DNA from: Motacilla alba alba
Lineage: Eukaryota > Chordata > Aves > Passeriformes > Motacillidae
DNA length: 64,000 nucleotides
Assembly (NCBI RefSeq): GCF_015832195.1
Contig: NC_052027.1
Coordinates: 9,296,149-9,360,148, forward strand
Reading direction: 5' to 3'
Below are positions 36,501 to 64,000 of the stretch, in pieces. The position numbers were made by a program, and so were the translations under genes. Under the pieces are notes generated by a model. It made no database searches. It was not told where the DNA came from and saw only the letters and a list, made by a program, of their open reading frames with translations. Positions within the stretch are counted from its first letter, which is position 1, and every line of letters starts with the position of its first letter.

Positions 36501-39500
36501 AGAAGCCGTGAACCAGCTGTAAAGCCAAGAAATGCCAGCTTTATGGGGTCAGAGCCCCAGCCCCAGCAGGTCTTCCTCCCTCTGCATGCACCCTGTCCCA
36601 GTGATCACTGAAATGCCTGCTCTCAAAACTGTCTTTACAATTGGAAAAACTCTAGAAGAGGGAATTGGAGCCCAGGGCCGAGGGGCAGGAAGGCATCTAT
36701 GGGGTGTGACAGACCAGCCAGCCATTCCTGGTGCCACTGACAGTGAGGACTGGCGCCACAGGCTCAGAAGAACAGGAATTAAAAGCAAAATGGACAGGAG
36801 TTGGGTTACTTTTTCCTTTTTAACAGTGGCTCTTCATAGGAGTCATCACCTGGTGCTTTTCTTGTGGTTGCAAGGCATATAAATTGGTTACTTTAAACAA
36901 AACCCAAGGTTTTCTTGCAGGTCTGCAAGGGGTCTTGGGGCATTTGGAGGAAGCTGCTGGCAGAATGGTGCTGCGGGCAGAGGGACGGGCAGGCAGAGCC
37001 CTGACCCCGCATTCCTCAGACCTGCTGGACAGGCCAGCACCCAGGCCTGTGGACTGTGTGAGGATCCCCTCCTCGCTCTTGCTCTGCTTTTCAAAGTCAC
37101 TCCTTGCTGCAGGCACGGGAAGGTGTTTCCAGGACATTGGGTGGCCTGAGGAGAGCAGAAAAGGGAATTGCTTGTGACAGAGCAGAGGACTCAGCTTGCT
37201 GCTGGGAACACGTAGGGCAGATGGGAAGAGGAGAGCACTGAGCTGCTCTTCACCAGGAGAGCCCCTGCCTTCAGTAGCTCAGCCACTTCCCAGGGAGCTG
37301 TAGAGTAGTGAGAGGTTTTTGGGAAGAGGCCAGTCACCCTCAGGCAGAGGCATTTGGGTGCATGTGGTGACTTGGACACACACCTCTGCCCAGTAGTCAA
37401 TTTGTTGTTTAATTCTGTCAAATGGGCTGTGAGGACATGGGCAGAGATTCTGCAACTGTTGGGTGGGACTGGGCACAGACTCCTTTTGCCCGGTGCAGCA
37501 CAGAGCAGGCACACGGGAGATGATGAGAGGGATCAGAACAAGCAGACACAGGCTGGAGCCAGGCAGTGTCCTGGCAGTGGCCATCCCTGCATGTCCTCCG
37601 TGACTGTGCCGTGACAACCCACCACATGAGTTTCTCCCATACCTTTTTGAGCCACCCTACTTTTGCCTTAAACCCCGTCTCTCATGTCCTCCATGAGTGC
37701 CGTGGCATCACTGCCTGTCCTGCCATGTCTGGGACCTGCAGATGTCCTGGGAGATCCTCTCACCTGTGGTGTTTTCAGAGCAGTGAGCTCTTGGCAGGCT
37801 TCTGCTTTACCTGGGCAGCTGGACCCACCTTTACCTCGAATAATAGCTCAGGAATGCAGAGGCCATGACACTGCCTGCAGAGTCCAGGGACAGACCCAGG
37901 GGCTGCTGTTCTGTTCCTGTGAAGGACTGGCTGAGGGCAGTGCACAAAGGCTGGGAGCCTGCCCAAGCCCTTGCTGGTGTAGGCAAAATTAGTGCCTGAT
38001 TTTTTAACTCATAATTGCCTACCATCTTGGGCACAGCCCTGCCCTCCTTTGGGCCCAGAGTGGCTGTTGCTGAGGCCTGCTGCTCCCCCCGGCAGCTGGA
38101 GCTGCTGCTTTCTGTGCTTCCCCCCAGCCTCACTGTGTACCTGTGGTCCTTTCCTCCTCCTTTATGATTTCAGCAGATTTTTTACAGCCGTGCCCATTTC
38201 CAGGCTGGGTCGTGCCAGCCTGAGCAGTGCTGTGGGGGTAAACCCATCCCTTGCTGGGGATTGTCACAGAGCACCTGAGCTTGTTTCACAGCTGCACTGC
38301 ACTGGGAGCTCAGAGGATCCTAAAATCCTCTTAGCATCTCTGCTTTCACAGGAACAGTCCCTGGCACAGGTCTGCTGCACCTGATCCCCTTTAATTCAGG
38401 CCCTCAGCTGAATTAATGCCATCCTATTCCAAGGTGCCCAGGTCAGCGGCAGGCCAGGCTGCTCCTCACCAATTACCATGCAGTGCATGGCGTTGGTACT
38501 GATTGTGTTTCCTTGCAGAGGTTTTGGGTTGGCCCAGTCCCAGACAGGCTGTGCTTGGCTGGGAGTCCCTGGTGACGATGTGCTGGAGACACTGGCTTGG
38601 CTCTGTGCAGCCGTGCGGCGCCGGGGTGGCACCAGGGCTGTGCATTGCAGTAAATCAGCATGCAGGGCTTGCCACCGTCCACATGCAAGTTTGTGTGTGG
38701 AGGAGTCAGAGACCAGGAGCAGCTGCTGCATGACATTATGTGCCAGCATCCCTGTCCTTTCCTGGGTGCAGTGTGATGCCCTGCAGGCACTTGCCTCCCT
38801 CCTGGGATTTCCCTTCCCCATAGAAAGCAGTGCAAAACACATGCCAGCACCCAGAAAGCTCATGCCAGACCGCCAGCTGCCTGCCTGCAGGGTGTTTGCT
38901 GAAAGGGATGGAGAGAGAACTTCTTACTGGTGTGGGCACAAGCCTCTTTCTTCTTCCTTAACTCAGGGCAAAAGTACCTGCAGGGCACCTCAGCCAGCAT
39001 CATTACTATTTTTAGCTTTTCCAGCTGATATGGGGTGAGGAGCTTTTGTACTTGCTGTAGTCAGAAAAAGTCACCTCCTTACCTTGATAGTCACAGGCTT
39101 TGTCCTGGCATTTCTGTCCCTGTGTTTCCTGATGTCTCCTTGCTCAGCACAGAGTGTGTAGTGGAGGCCTGCTGGGAAGGTGACCCCTCTGGGAGTGGTG
39201 CTTGCAGACTGTGGGGTGGTCAGGTGTGGGGGCTCCTGGGGATGCCAGTCCTCTCCACGGGCAGCATCCCTGCCCGCAGTGCACCGGTAGCTCCTGCCCA
39301 CATGCAGGGAGCTTGTAGTGATGAGGAAAGCCCGTGGGCAGCCACCGATCCTGTGGCTGATGCCGGTAGAAACCAAGAGCCTGAAGTCCTTATTTGTGCG
39401 TGGGCCAGGTTTGGGACAGCCAAAAATGCAGTCCCCGGGGCTCCTGAGGCTCCTGAGGCAGTGGTGGCTGTCACCTGCCACATTGCCGAGCTGTTGTGAG

Positions 39501-40047
39501 GCCAAGGTGGGCTCCCTGCCAGACATGGCTGCACTCATGTACTGACTGGAGGCTCAGCCCCAGCACTGCCACTCTATTGTCTCTGATGCTTCCCCCTCCT
39601 CTCCCTCTTGCAGCGCTCTGCCTGGTGCTGGGCTGCATGATCTTTCCCGATGGCTGGGATGCAGAGACCATACGGGACATGTGCGGGGAGAAGACGGGGA
39701 AGTACTCCCTGGGCGACTGCTCTGTACGCTGGGCTTATATCCTGGCCATCATCGGCATCCTCAACGCCCTTATCCTCTCCTTCCTGGCCTTTGTTCTCGG
39801 CAACCGGCAGAACGACCTGCTGCACGAGGAGCTCAAGACAGAGAGCAAAGGTCAGCACCATGCTACTGGGGGATCCTGGGTGGGAGCAGCCTGGGGGCCT
39901 TGGCCCCTCTGGCAGCCTGGCAAGGGTCCCATGGGCTTAACTGGCACCTACAAAGCAAGCCAGGCTGGGCAGGGTAGGGGGAAGCTGCTGAGCCTCTGCC
40001 CTGCCTGATTTCTCTCTTCTGTTTCCACAGATTTTGTTGGCACTGCG
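30172..40047 (+). CDS. LHFPL4: LHFPL4 (GARLH4), GABA-A receptor auxiliary tetraspan protein; three coding exons
   Basis: Exons 30172-30577, 39614-39850 and 40031-40047 join in frame to 220 codons. The protein is a four-pass LHFPL family member, with hydrophobic segments at about 21-43, 95-118, 127-147 and 175-198. [12 protein letters not shown] at the start and [18 protein letters not shown] (about 143-160) separate LHFPL4 from LHFPL3. Known role: LHFPL4 binds GABA-A receptors through the gamma2 subunit, links them to neuroligin-2 and is needed for clustering at inhibitory synapses. The start has A at -3 (GCAGGATGC). The C-terminus is uncertain: the next splice gives Arg-Ile-stop (222 residues), whereas reading through gives another tail; human is about 247 residues by my recollection. 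The gene diverges from MTMR14 and converges on SETD5. Confidence 0.96.
30723..31490. repeat. Diverged tandem repeat, about 183-201 bases per unit
   Basis: Units starting near 30723, 30906, 31107 and 31301 share, in order, a GGGAACA-like start, AAGGAAGCTGGGCTG-like text, a GGCACTGGC-like middle and a CAGGCA...TGGCCACA-like end. Copies have drifted strongly and the fourth is partial. It starts 145 bases after the exon 1 donor. Confidence 0.55.
35126..35273 (+). mobile_element. CR1 LINE 3' end fragment
   Basis: GCTGCCCAGGAAGGTTGTGG, CATTCAAAACCCATCTGGAC, CCTGCTCTAGGTCACCCTTG and a final CCAACCCTAACTATCGTGTG follow the CR1 3' consensus. Same orientation as LHFPL4, in its intron 1. Confidence 0.9.
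35470..35640. promoter_or_regulatory. CpG-dense patch within LHFPL4 intron 1
   Basis: About 18 CpG dinucleotides fall within roughly 115 bases around 35512-35625, while flanking intron is CpG-poor. No exon match. It could be an alternative promoter or an orphan CpG island. Confidence 0.45.
39614..39850 (+). CDS. LHFPL4: LHFPL4 exon 2 (residues 136-214 plus one base)
   Basis: Acceptor CTCTTGCAG, donor AAAG|GTCAGC. Encodes [40 protein letters not shown] and the last membrane helix ending [11 protein letters not shown]. Confidence 0.96.
40031..40047 (+). CDS. LHFPL4: LHFPL4 exon 3, 17-base micro-exon (residues 215-220)
   Basis: Acceptor TGTTTCCACAG, donor GCG|GTAAGC. Encodes DFVGTA, matching the mammalian NKDFVGT segment. 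Reading past the donor stays open to 40275. Confidence 0.8.
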
Positions 40048-40128
40048 GTAAGCCTTGAGTGTCACTGTCCTGTCCCCTGTCCCTCTGTGGTGTCTCTGGG
40101 TGTGACTGTGCTTGGTGCCTGCGTGACA

Positions 40129-40267
40129 TGGGACGGGATGGGATGGGACGGGATGGGATGGGGTGGGGTGGGATGGGATGGGGTGGGATGGGATGGGATG
40201 GGATGGGATAGATGGGATGGGATGGGACGGGATGGGATGGGATGGGATGGGATGAGATGGGATGGGG
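40129..40267 (+). repeat. GGGAT pentamer minisatellite
   Basis: About 27 units of GGGAT/GGGAC/GGGGT in nearly perfect register. On the plus (LHFPL4 transcript) strand it gives many GGG runs with two-base spacers. Confidence 0.96.
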
Positions 40268-40432
40268 GACCCTGACTGTGCAGGCAGCAGGGCTGGGGGC
40301 AATGGGGAAGGGAGGCAGCAGAGACAGGGAGGCAGGGATGGGGACAGGCATATGCCTGGCACATGCAAGTAGCACAATGGTGCAGTAAGACCAGCCCAAG
40401 TCCATCCTCAATCTGCTGTGCTTTCCCCGCAG

Positions 40433-41615
40433 AGGATATAAGGCCGACCATCCGCAGCAGGACCCTCTTCCCATGGCCGGCAGCCTGGGCGCTCCCTCCC
40501 TGTCCTGCCCTTCATTTGCTGCCAGCGGCCACACAGCGTCCCGTGCCGCCCTCCGGGCCCCGCTGCCCGCGCCAGGGATGTGCCAGCCGCCCGCCCCATC
40601 CATGGCCACCTCCATGTCCACGCCGGCACCACCATCCCACGCACCCTGCCAGCTCCGTACCCACCGCTGCCTGCGGGCCGCCGCCGGGGGAGGATGCCTC
40701 AAACCCGCTTCGTTCAAGAACAGAATCCAGCTGCGGTTTTGTTTCAAGGAAAAAACAGTCTCGGAGTTTTTAACAGATTTCTACATCCCCAGGACTCCTG
40801 ACCTGCTGCCTCCCACCCGAACGCGCACCCAGTGACGCCCTGTGCCGGCTGCTCCGGGTCCCGGACCCCTCCCCACTCCCATTTTGTACAGCTCCGTGAT
40901 CCTGTCTCCACAGCCAGGGGACCCGGTGGCCGGGATGGGGCCCAACCCCTACTTTTACACGTAAATTCATATTCTCTAAACAGGGTAAAGTGACTCGAGC
41001 CCCCTCTCCCCCTGCCCCGGGAGTCCAGCCCAGGACATGGTGTTTCCTGGTGCGTGGCTGTGGCCGCAGGCTGCTGCTCGCTCCCCTCAGCGTGGGGACC
41101 GCAGGGGCCTTGCTGCTGCCGCCCGTGGGACACCCGACTCGCGCCGCCGTTGAATGTAAGCCCCGGTAAGTGAGAGCAGCTGAACATGCAAAACCCCCGG
41201 GCGGGCACAGGAGGACCCCCCCGCCAAGACCCCTCCCCGAGCCGGCCGCGGGCTGTTGCCAAACGCCTTCCCTCCCCATCCCCATACGGTGCTTTATCTC
41301 CACTGGTGACAGCAAGGCTTTCCCTGCCGCACGGCACGGCCGGGTGTACCTGAGCGCTCCTGTACCCACCCGGCCTCCCGGCTGTACCTGCTGGCCCGCG
41401 GTGATGGCGTGAGGGGAGCCGGTGGCTGCTGCCCCGGGCAGCGCCGGCGGCCCCCGAGGCCACACACAGCACCCGGGAGCCGACACCCCGGCACGGGTGG
41501 CCACAGCCCGGCTGTGGCTCTGCTGGCCAGACCAGCGTGTGCGTGGGCTTCCCCTGGCCCCAGGGGCTTGGGTCACCGCAGCCCTCGCAATGCAATAAAG
41601 TCCTCAGCACTGGCC
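40433..41615 (+). other. LHFPL4: LHFPL4 probable terminal exon, mainly 3' UTR
   Basis: A good acceptor (CTTTCCCCGCAG) joins exon 3 to AGG ATA TAA, ending the protein two codons later. A second AG two bases on would open a frame reading through Pro-rich sequence to 40773, and a later AG (GCAG at about 40455) another to 40835. Neither tail looks like a known LHFPL4 end. The GC-rich remainder runs to the poly(A) signal at 41594. Confidence 0.55.
41594..41599 (+). terminator. LHFPL4 poly(A) signal AATAAA
   Basis: Canonical hexamer in TGCAATAAAGTCC, about 1.5 kb after the last certain coding exon, with G/U-containing sequence downstream. Cleavage is expected near 41615. Confidence 0.7.
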
Positions 41616-43417
41616 GCGTCTCAGTGCGAGCAGCTGGGGCTCCTTGCAGGGCCCAGGGCAGGGCCCCCAGGGGCTTGCTGGAGCCCCGGCAGGGCTGGAC
41701 CCCGACACTGGGCAAGGCCAGGGAGCAGGCGAGTGGGAGCAGGGAGCAGAGTGGGACCGCGGTCCTGGGATGGGGCCACGGAGCCTGGAGGCTGCTGGGG
41801 GATGGCAGTGAAGGGCTCTGCGGGACCCAGCGCCTCCCCACGCACCAGGGGCGGGCTGGAGCAGGTAAGTGATGCCCTAAGGCCCTGCGGGGTGGCGGTG
41901 GGGGATGGAGCTGTGCCGAAACACCATCTGGGAGCCAAATCCACCCGGGATGGAGTGCGTGCCAGTACTCCTGCCAGTGCCCTCCGCCAGCCATGAGCCC
42001 AGCGGTGCCCACATCCCTCCGACAGCTGCCCCCCAGAACGAGGTCAACGGGAACTCGCAGCGCCCGGGTCTTGCCAGCTTGAGAGTGCTGTTGCCAGATG
42101 AATTGGAAAAACAAACCAAGAAAATCAGTGGAGAAAGGAATACAGTAGCTGTAATATATCTGTATTTTAGTACAAAGTTTGATACAGTGTTTCACAAAAC
42201 CTTATTGAAAAATATAATTCAAACCAGACGAGCTCGGAGCCCTGTGTTGTGGGGAGGGTTGGGATGGGTTCTTCCTGGCCATCACCAAAGGAGGTGGGGG
42301 GCCAAAGAAGCGCCTGTGTCTTGAGCTGTGGTGGGGAGCCCACCCTGCAGCCTGGGGAGCTGAGCCTCCACCCACATGAGCTGGCACGCAAGGAGAGCCT
42401 CTGGCCAGAGGGAGTGCCCAGAGAAAGGGTCTGTCTCACTTCATGGCAAAGCAGGGGGTGGAGCAGGATCCCATCCATCCCAAGCAGCCTTTGAACCGTC
42501 CCTTCTGCCTGTCCACAGTGCACGATGAGTGGTCTGTCAGCTCATTGACTAACACAGACTGATCGAAAAATCCATGAAATTAATCAAAAAACTCCCGAAA
42601 TTCATCAAATTCCCGTGTCTTGATGGAAAAAAAAACCTACCTGGCCGGTCAGTTTAATGGCATGCTGTGGGTAGAGCATTCCAAGCTTTGTGAGGGCAAC
42701 ATGGGGAGCTCTGGGTCTTGCAGAAAGCTTTGGCCAGGTCTGGCTCCCGTGGTGTGGGACACCCTCACAGCCCAGGTGAGCCCTGCAGATGGCAGAAGGG
42801 CAGGGTTGGTGCTACCCACAGTTGCTTTCAGGGAAGGAGTAGTAGAGATGGAGCCATTCTTTTGGGGGACACAAAAGGACAGAATGAACCATGACAGATG
42901 CTGTCCCACAGTGTCAGGGGGAACGTTCTCGCAAGTGAGGGCAGTCGAAGACCAGAAGCCGTGGGCACCTCAAACCAGCACTTGCAGACACATCTGGAAG
43001 GCCCCACACCAGGCTCAGCCCACATCAGGCTTCCTAAGGAAAAGGCAAGCAGTATGAAAACCCTGGAAACCAGGTTCTGGCACACCAGAAAACAGGTTTT
43101 AAAGCAGGTGCAGTGGTGCAGGAGACATCCTCCAAATCCATCTCCTCCCCAAATGAGTTTGGGCAAGAAGAACAGCAGCAGCAAAGCTAAAAATCTCACA
43201 ACCCCAGCCAGAAGCTCGGGAATTTCCAAAGGAACAGCAGCTCCCACAGCAGCTCCTAGCTTCACCTGGCAGAAGGCAGCAGGGACATCTGCAAGGATGC
43301 TCCTGCAAGGATTTGCTTACCCTGCAGGAGAGAGGGAAGAGAGACTTATATGCCCTCACCCTCTTGTCCGGTGTCCTGGGCACCAGTGCTCAAGGTGGTA
43401 AGAAATTCAGCAATACT
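41616..43417. other. Convergent intergenic gap, LHFPL4 to SETD5
   Basis: Between the two poly(A) sites. Contains a decayed LINE reverse-transcriptase fragment at 42137-42220. I see no other gene or repeat. Confidence 0.7.
42137..42220 (+). mobile_element. Decayed LINE reverse-transcriptase fragment (CR1-like)
   Basis: Frame reads AVIYLYFSTKFDTVFHKTLL, resembling the RT motif usually seen as VYLDFSKAFDTVSH in CR1-type elements. Two key positions are changed (first Asp to Tyr, Ala to Lys-like), so it is dead. Too short to assign a family with certainty. Confidence 0.65.
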
Positions 43418-45093
43418 AGTTTTCAAGTTAAGTATTTTTATTATCAAAATTATTACATCTCTTGTGAAAGTTCAAATGTTACAGCATGGTGTAAAAACTC
43501 CACTAGAGTAAGAAGCTACAGCCCCCACCTTTCCTAGAGCTTTCCAGGGTCCCTCCCTCCTGCCCCCCTGCTGCGCCCGAAGGTGCTGGAGCCTCTGGGC
43601 AGGGCCCCCCTGGCCCCCTCCCGCTGCCTGGCAGGGCAGAGCCCGTCTGCCCCGTGCTGCTCAGAGCACGAAAGGGGAGGCTGCACCTCCAGGGCTAAGC
43701 CAAGTGAAGTTTACACCTATGTTATACAGTATACAGACACCCAACTGCGGGGTGACAAGTTCCATCCCAACACGCTCACAGCCAGACAGTGTGAGAAAGC
43801 TACTCTTTGTTTCAATATTTTAAAAGTCTCCCCTAGGCTGAACAAACACCTGATTTCAATTGTGAATTAGAGAAATCTGTAACAGTCCTAAAAAAAGAGG
43901 AAGAAGACTGTGCATCTGCAAGGAGAGGGGAGACAGACTCACAGCATTATGTTATCCAAGAGAAAGGAGAAGTTCCACTGCAGCACCAGGGATGACACCT
44001 GTCATATATTAGCTAACCTACTATGGTTATAACTGAATATAAAATTAGATAAATAAAAACACGCCCGATATTACAGTAAACAAGTGAGAAAGAAGCTGGC
44101 AATCGTATGGAATTGAACACACAGCGCACCGTGTCTGGGCTGGCTCTCCTGCCACGCTCGGCGGGTGACAGTGGTTGGGAAAGACCCCACATGGCACTGC
44201 CTGGAGAGCCTCTGGCTCAGCACAGACCGGGGTGCCCACCCACCACCCCACCACTGCCCCTTGCAGCCCCCCGTGTGCTGCAGCATCACTTGACTGCTCA
44301 GGCCCCCGGCCATCCCCTGTGCGTTGCAGCCAGAGAGCCCCCGGCGCGGCGGCACGGCCCCAGCCGTGCTCCTGTTCACAGATTCCTTAAGCGACCTCAA
44401 AAACACTCGTTCACGACAGACCTGCAATGAAGCAGTACAGGGCAGCGCACCCCGGATCCTCTGCAGCCACAGGCACGCGCTCCAAACCCCTCCCGTGCTG
44501 TTTGCATTTGTGGAGGCTCTCCTGTCCTGGAAAAGCTCCGACGGTGGCAGTAGGGACCCAAGCCCAAAGGCAGCCGTGTGCGCTCGTCTGCTTGTGACTG
44601 GAATGATCGTAACGGATTAAAGCCCTCCCCAGAACGCACTGAGAACCTGACCTATAAAGAGATTGGAGTTAACTTCCCCCAACGTTTCCTTTAAACTGCT
44701 TTTGAATTCAGAACTGTGTCCGTGCTGCATGTGTGACTGTGGCCATGGGCACGGACCAGAGACAGAGGCTGTGCCACAGTCATTGCACTTGAACCATTTT
44801 CTTTTTTTTTTCTTTTTTTTCTTTTTTTCTGTTTGTTTCTTTCTGTTTTTGCAATGTACCCACATGTCAGGGAACTGCTTTGCTACAGTCTCTGCCTCAG
44901 AGAAATCTGTGTTCTCCTACCAGGCCAGAGGCCAATACTGCTCACAAATCTCACCCGTGCATTTTCGACCTCAGCCTCTGACCCCTGGCACCCCAGCATC
45001 AGGTGCAAGCTTTCAACACCAGCCCAGGAGCCACTTCCAGGGGTGACTGGAAGGAGCTATGGGCAGTTTTGTCCTCCTGAAGTCCAGGCAGCC
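43418..45093 (-). other. SETD5: SETD5 3' UTR
   Basis: Follows the stop at 45096-45094 and has no intron signals that I could support. Includes a long T-rich tract (44799-44860 on plus), which is A-rich in the transcript. Confidence 0.7.
43437..43442 (-). terminator. SETD5 poly(A) signal AATAAA
   Basis: Minus-strand AATAAA (plus TTTATT) about 1.65 kb beyond the SETD5 stop. It is the only one I noticed between the stop and LHFPL4. Cleavage expected near 43418. Confidence 0.65.
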
Positions 45094-63592
<18,499 letters not shown>

Positions 63593-64000
63593 CTGCATTC
63601 TTAAAGGATAGAACATGGGTCTTTAGGAAGGAAGCAGCAATAGGAAACTTGCTGCTTGTCTCAAGATAACTGCTCTTATTCCTGACCTGAGCTGACATGA
63701 AGCACTCCAGGCAAGTGTCTGAGCCCTGCCACAAAATGGGAACACATGCATCCAAAGTAGACTGGGTCAAAAAAAAACCCAAACAAAAAGAAAAGAACTT
63801 TCCATCGCTGCACTTACGCATCCAACTTAAGCTCACACCAGTTCTCTTCCCTGGAGAAGGAGCTGGGCTTGATCAGCCCAGAGAGGACTGAGGGGGATGT
63901 AACAGCAGTCTTCCTATAAACAGCCTGAAGCCACTAAGAAGATGCAGTGGTGCATCAATGGACATACACTGAAATGAGAGGTTCAGACTGGATACATGGC
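63593..64000 (-). other. SETD5 intron, right edge
   Basis: No further SETD5 exon recognised. The open frame here lacks any family match. Confidence 0.55.

Larger units (their letters stand above)
30578..39613 (+). other. LHFPL4 intron 1 (9.0 kb)
   Basis: Holds a diverged tandem array (about 30723-31490), a CR1 tail (35126-35273) and a CpG-dense patch (about 35470-35640). Many short open frames, none with a recognisable product. Confidence 0.75.
39851..40432 (+). other. LHFPL4 introns 2 and 3 around the micro-exon
   Basis: Intron 2 is 39851-40030. Intron 3 (40048-40432) is largely taken up by the pentameric minisatellite. Confidence 0.7.

Noticed and set aside
39937..40377. Minus-strand frame coding for repeated Ser-His-Pro-Ile-Pro
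   Set aside because: Simply the translated pentamer minisatellite.
40744..42195. A 483-codon open frame on the minus strand over the LHFPL4 3' UTR
   Set aside because: Low-complexity composition, no recognisable domain, no splice support. Explained by high GC.
41594..43442. Overlap of LHFPL4 and SETD5 transcripts
   Set aside because: The two best poly(A) signals leave about 1.8 kb between cleavage sites, so the sequence does not require overlap. Read-through cannot be excluded.

Overview
This is a piece of a vertebrate nuclear genome, most likely from a bird. It contains parts of three split genes whose exons I could join in frame across consensus splice sites: MTMR14 (minus strand, about 0.7-28.5 kb), LHFPL4 (plus strand, about 30.2-41.6 kb) and SETD5 (minus strand, about 43.4 kb to the right edge). 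The order SETD5-LHFPL4-MTMR14 with these relative orientations is, as I recall, that of human 3p25, read here in reverse. Short introns, several chicken-repeat-1 (CR1) LINE 3' ends and very GC-rich promoters favour a bird over a mammal; a species cannot be named.

Layout. 1-709 is MTMR14 intron or the left edge; the last MTMR14 exon is not visible. 710-28549 holds MTMR14 coding exons 18 to 1: 574 complete codons plus two bases, with the catalytic C-x5-R motif in exon 11. 27.9-30.7 kb is one large CpG island holding the divergent MTMR14 and LHFPL4 promoters. 30172-40047 holds three LHFPL4 coding exons with a 9 kb first intron, followed by a probable terminal exon and 3' UTR to a poly(A) signal at 41594. 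41.6-43.4 kb is the tail-to-tail gap with a decayed LINE reverse-transcriptase fragment. 43.4-63.6 kb holds the 3' UTR and the last eleven recognisable coding exons of SETD5 (878 codons plus stop); the SET domain and N-terminus lie beyond the right edge.

The three genes do not form a pathway. MTMR14 is a phosphoinositide 3-phosphatase that restrains autophagy and supports muscle calcium handling. LHFPL4 is a four-pass membrane partner of GABA-A receptors at inhibitory synapses. SETD5 is a chromatin regulator. MTMR14 and LHFPL4 are divergent (1.6 kb between start codons) and could share promoter elements; LHFPL4 and SETD5 converge.

No new gene system was found. The points most worth a second look are structural: an ambiguous LHFPL4 C-terminus next to a G-rich minisatellite, a 75-base stop-free MTMR14 intron, a GC-AG intron and a 57-base possible cassette exon in SETD5, an exact 137-base tandem duplication in MTMR14 intron 2, and a CpG-dense patch inside LHFPL4 intron 1.
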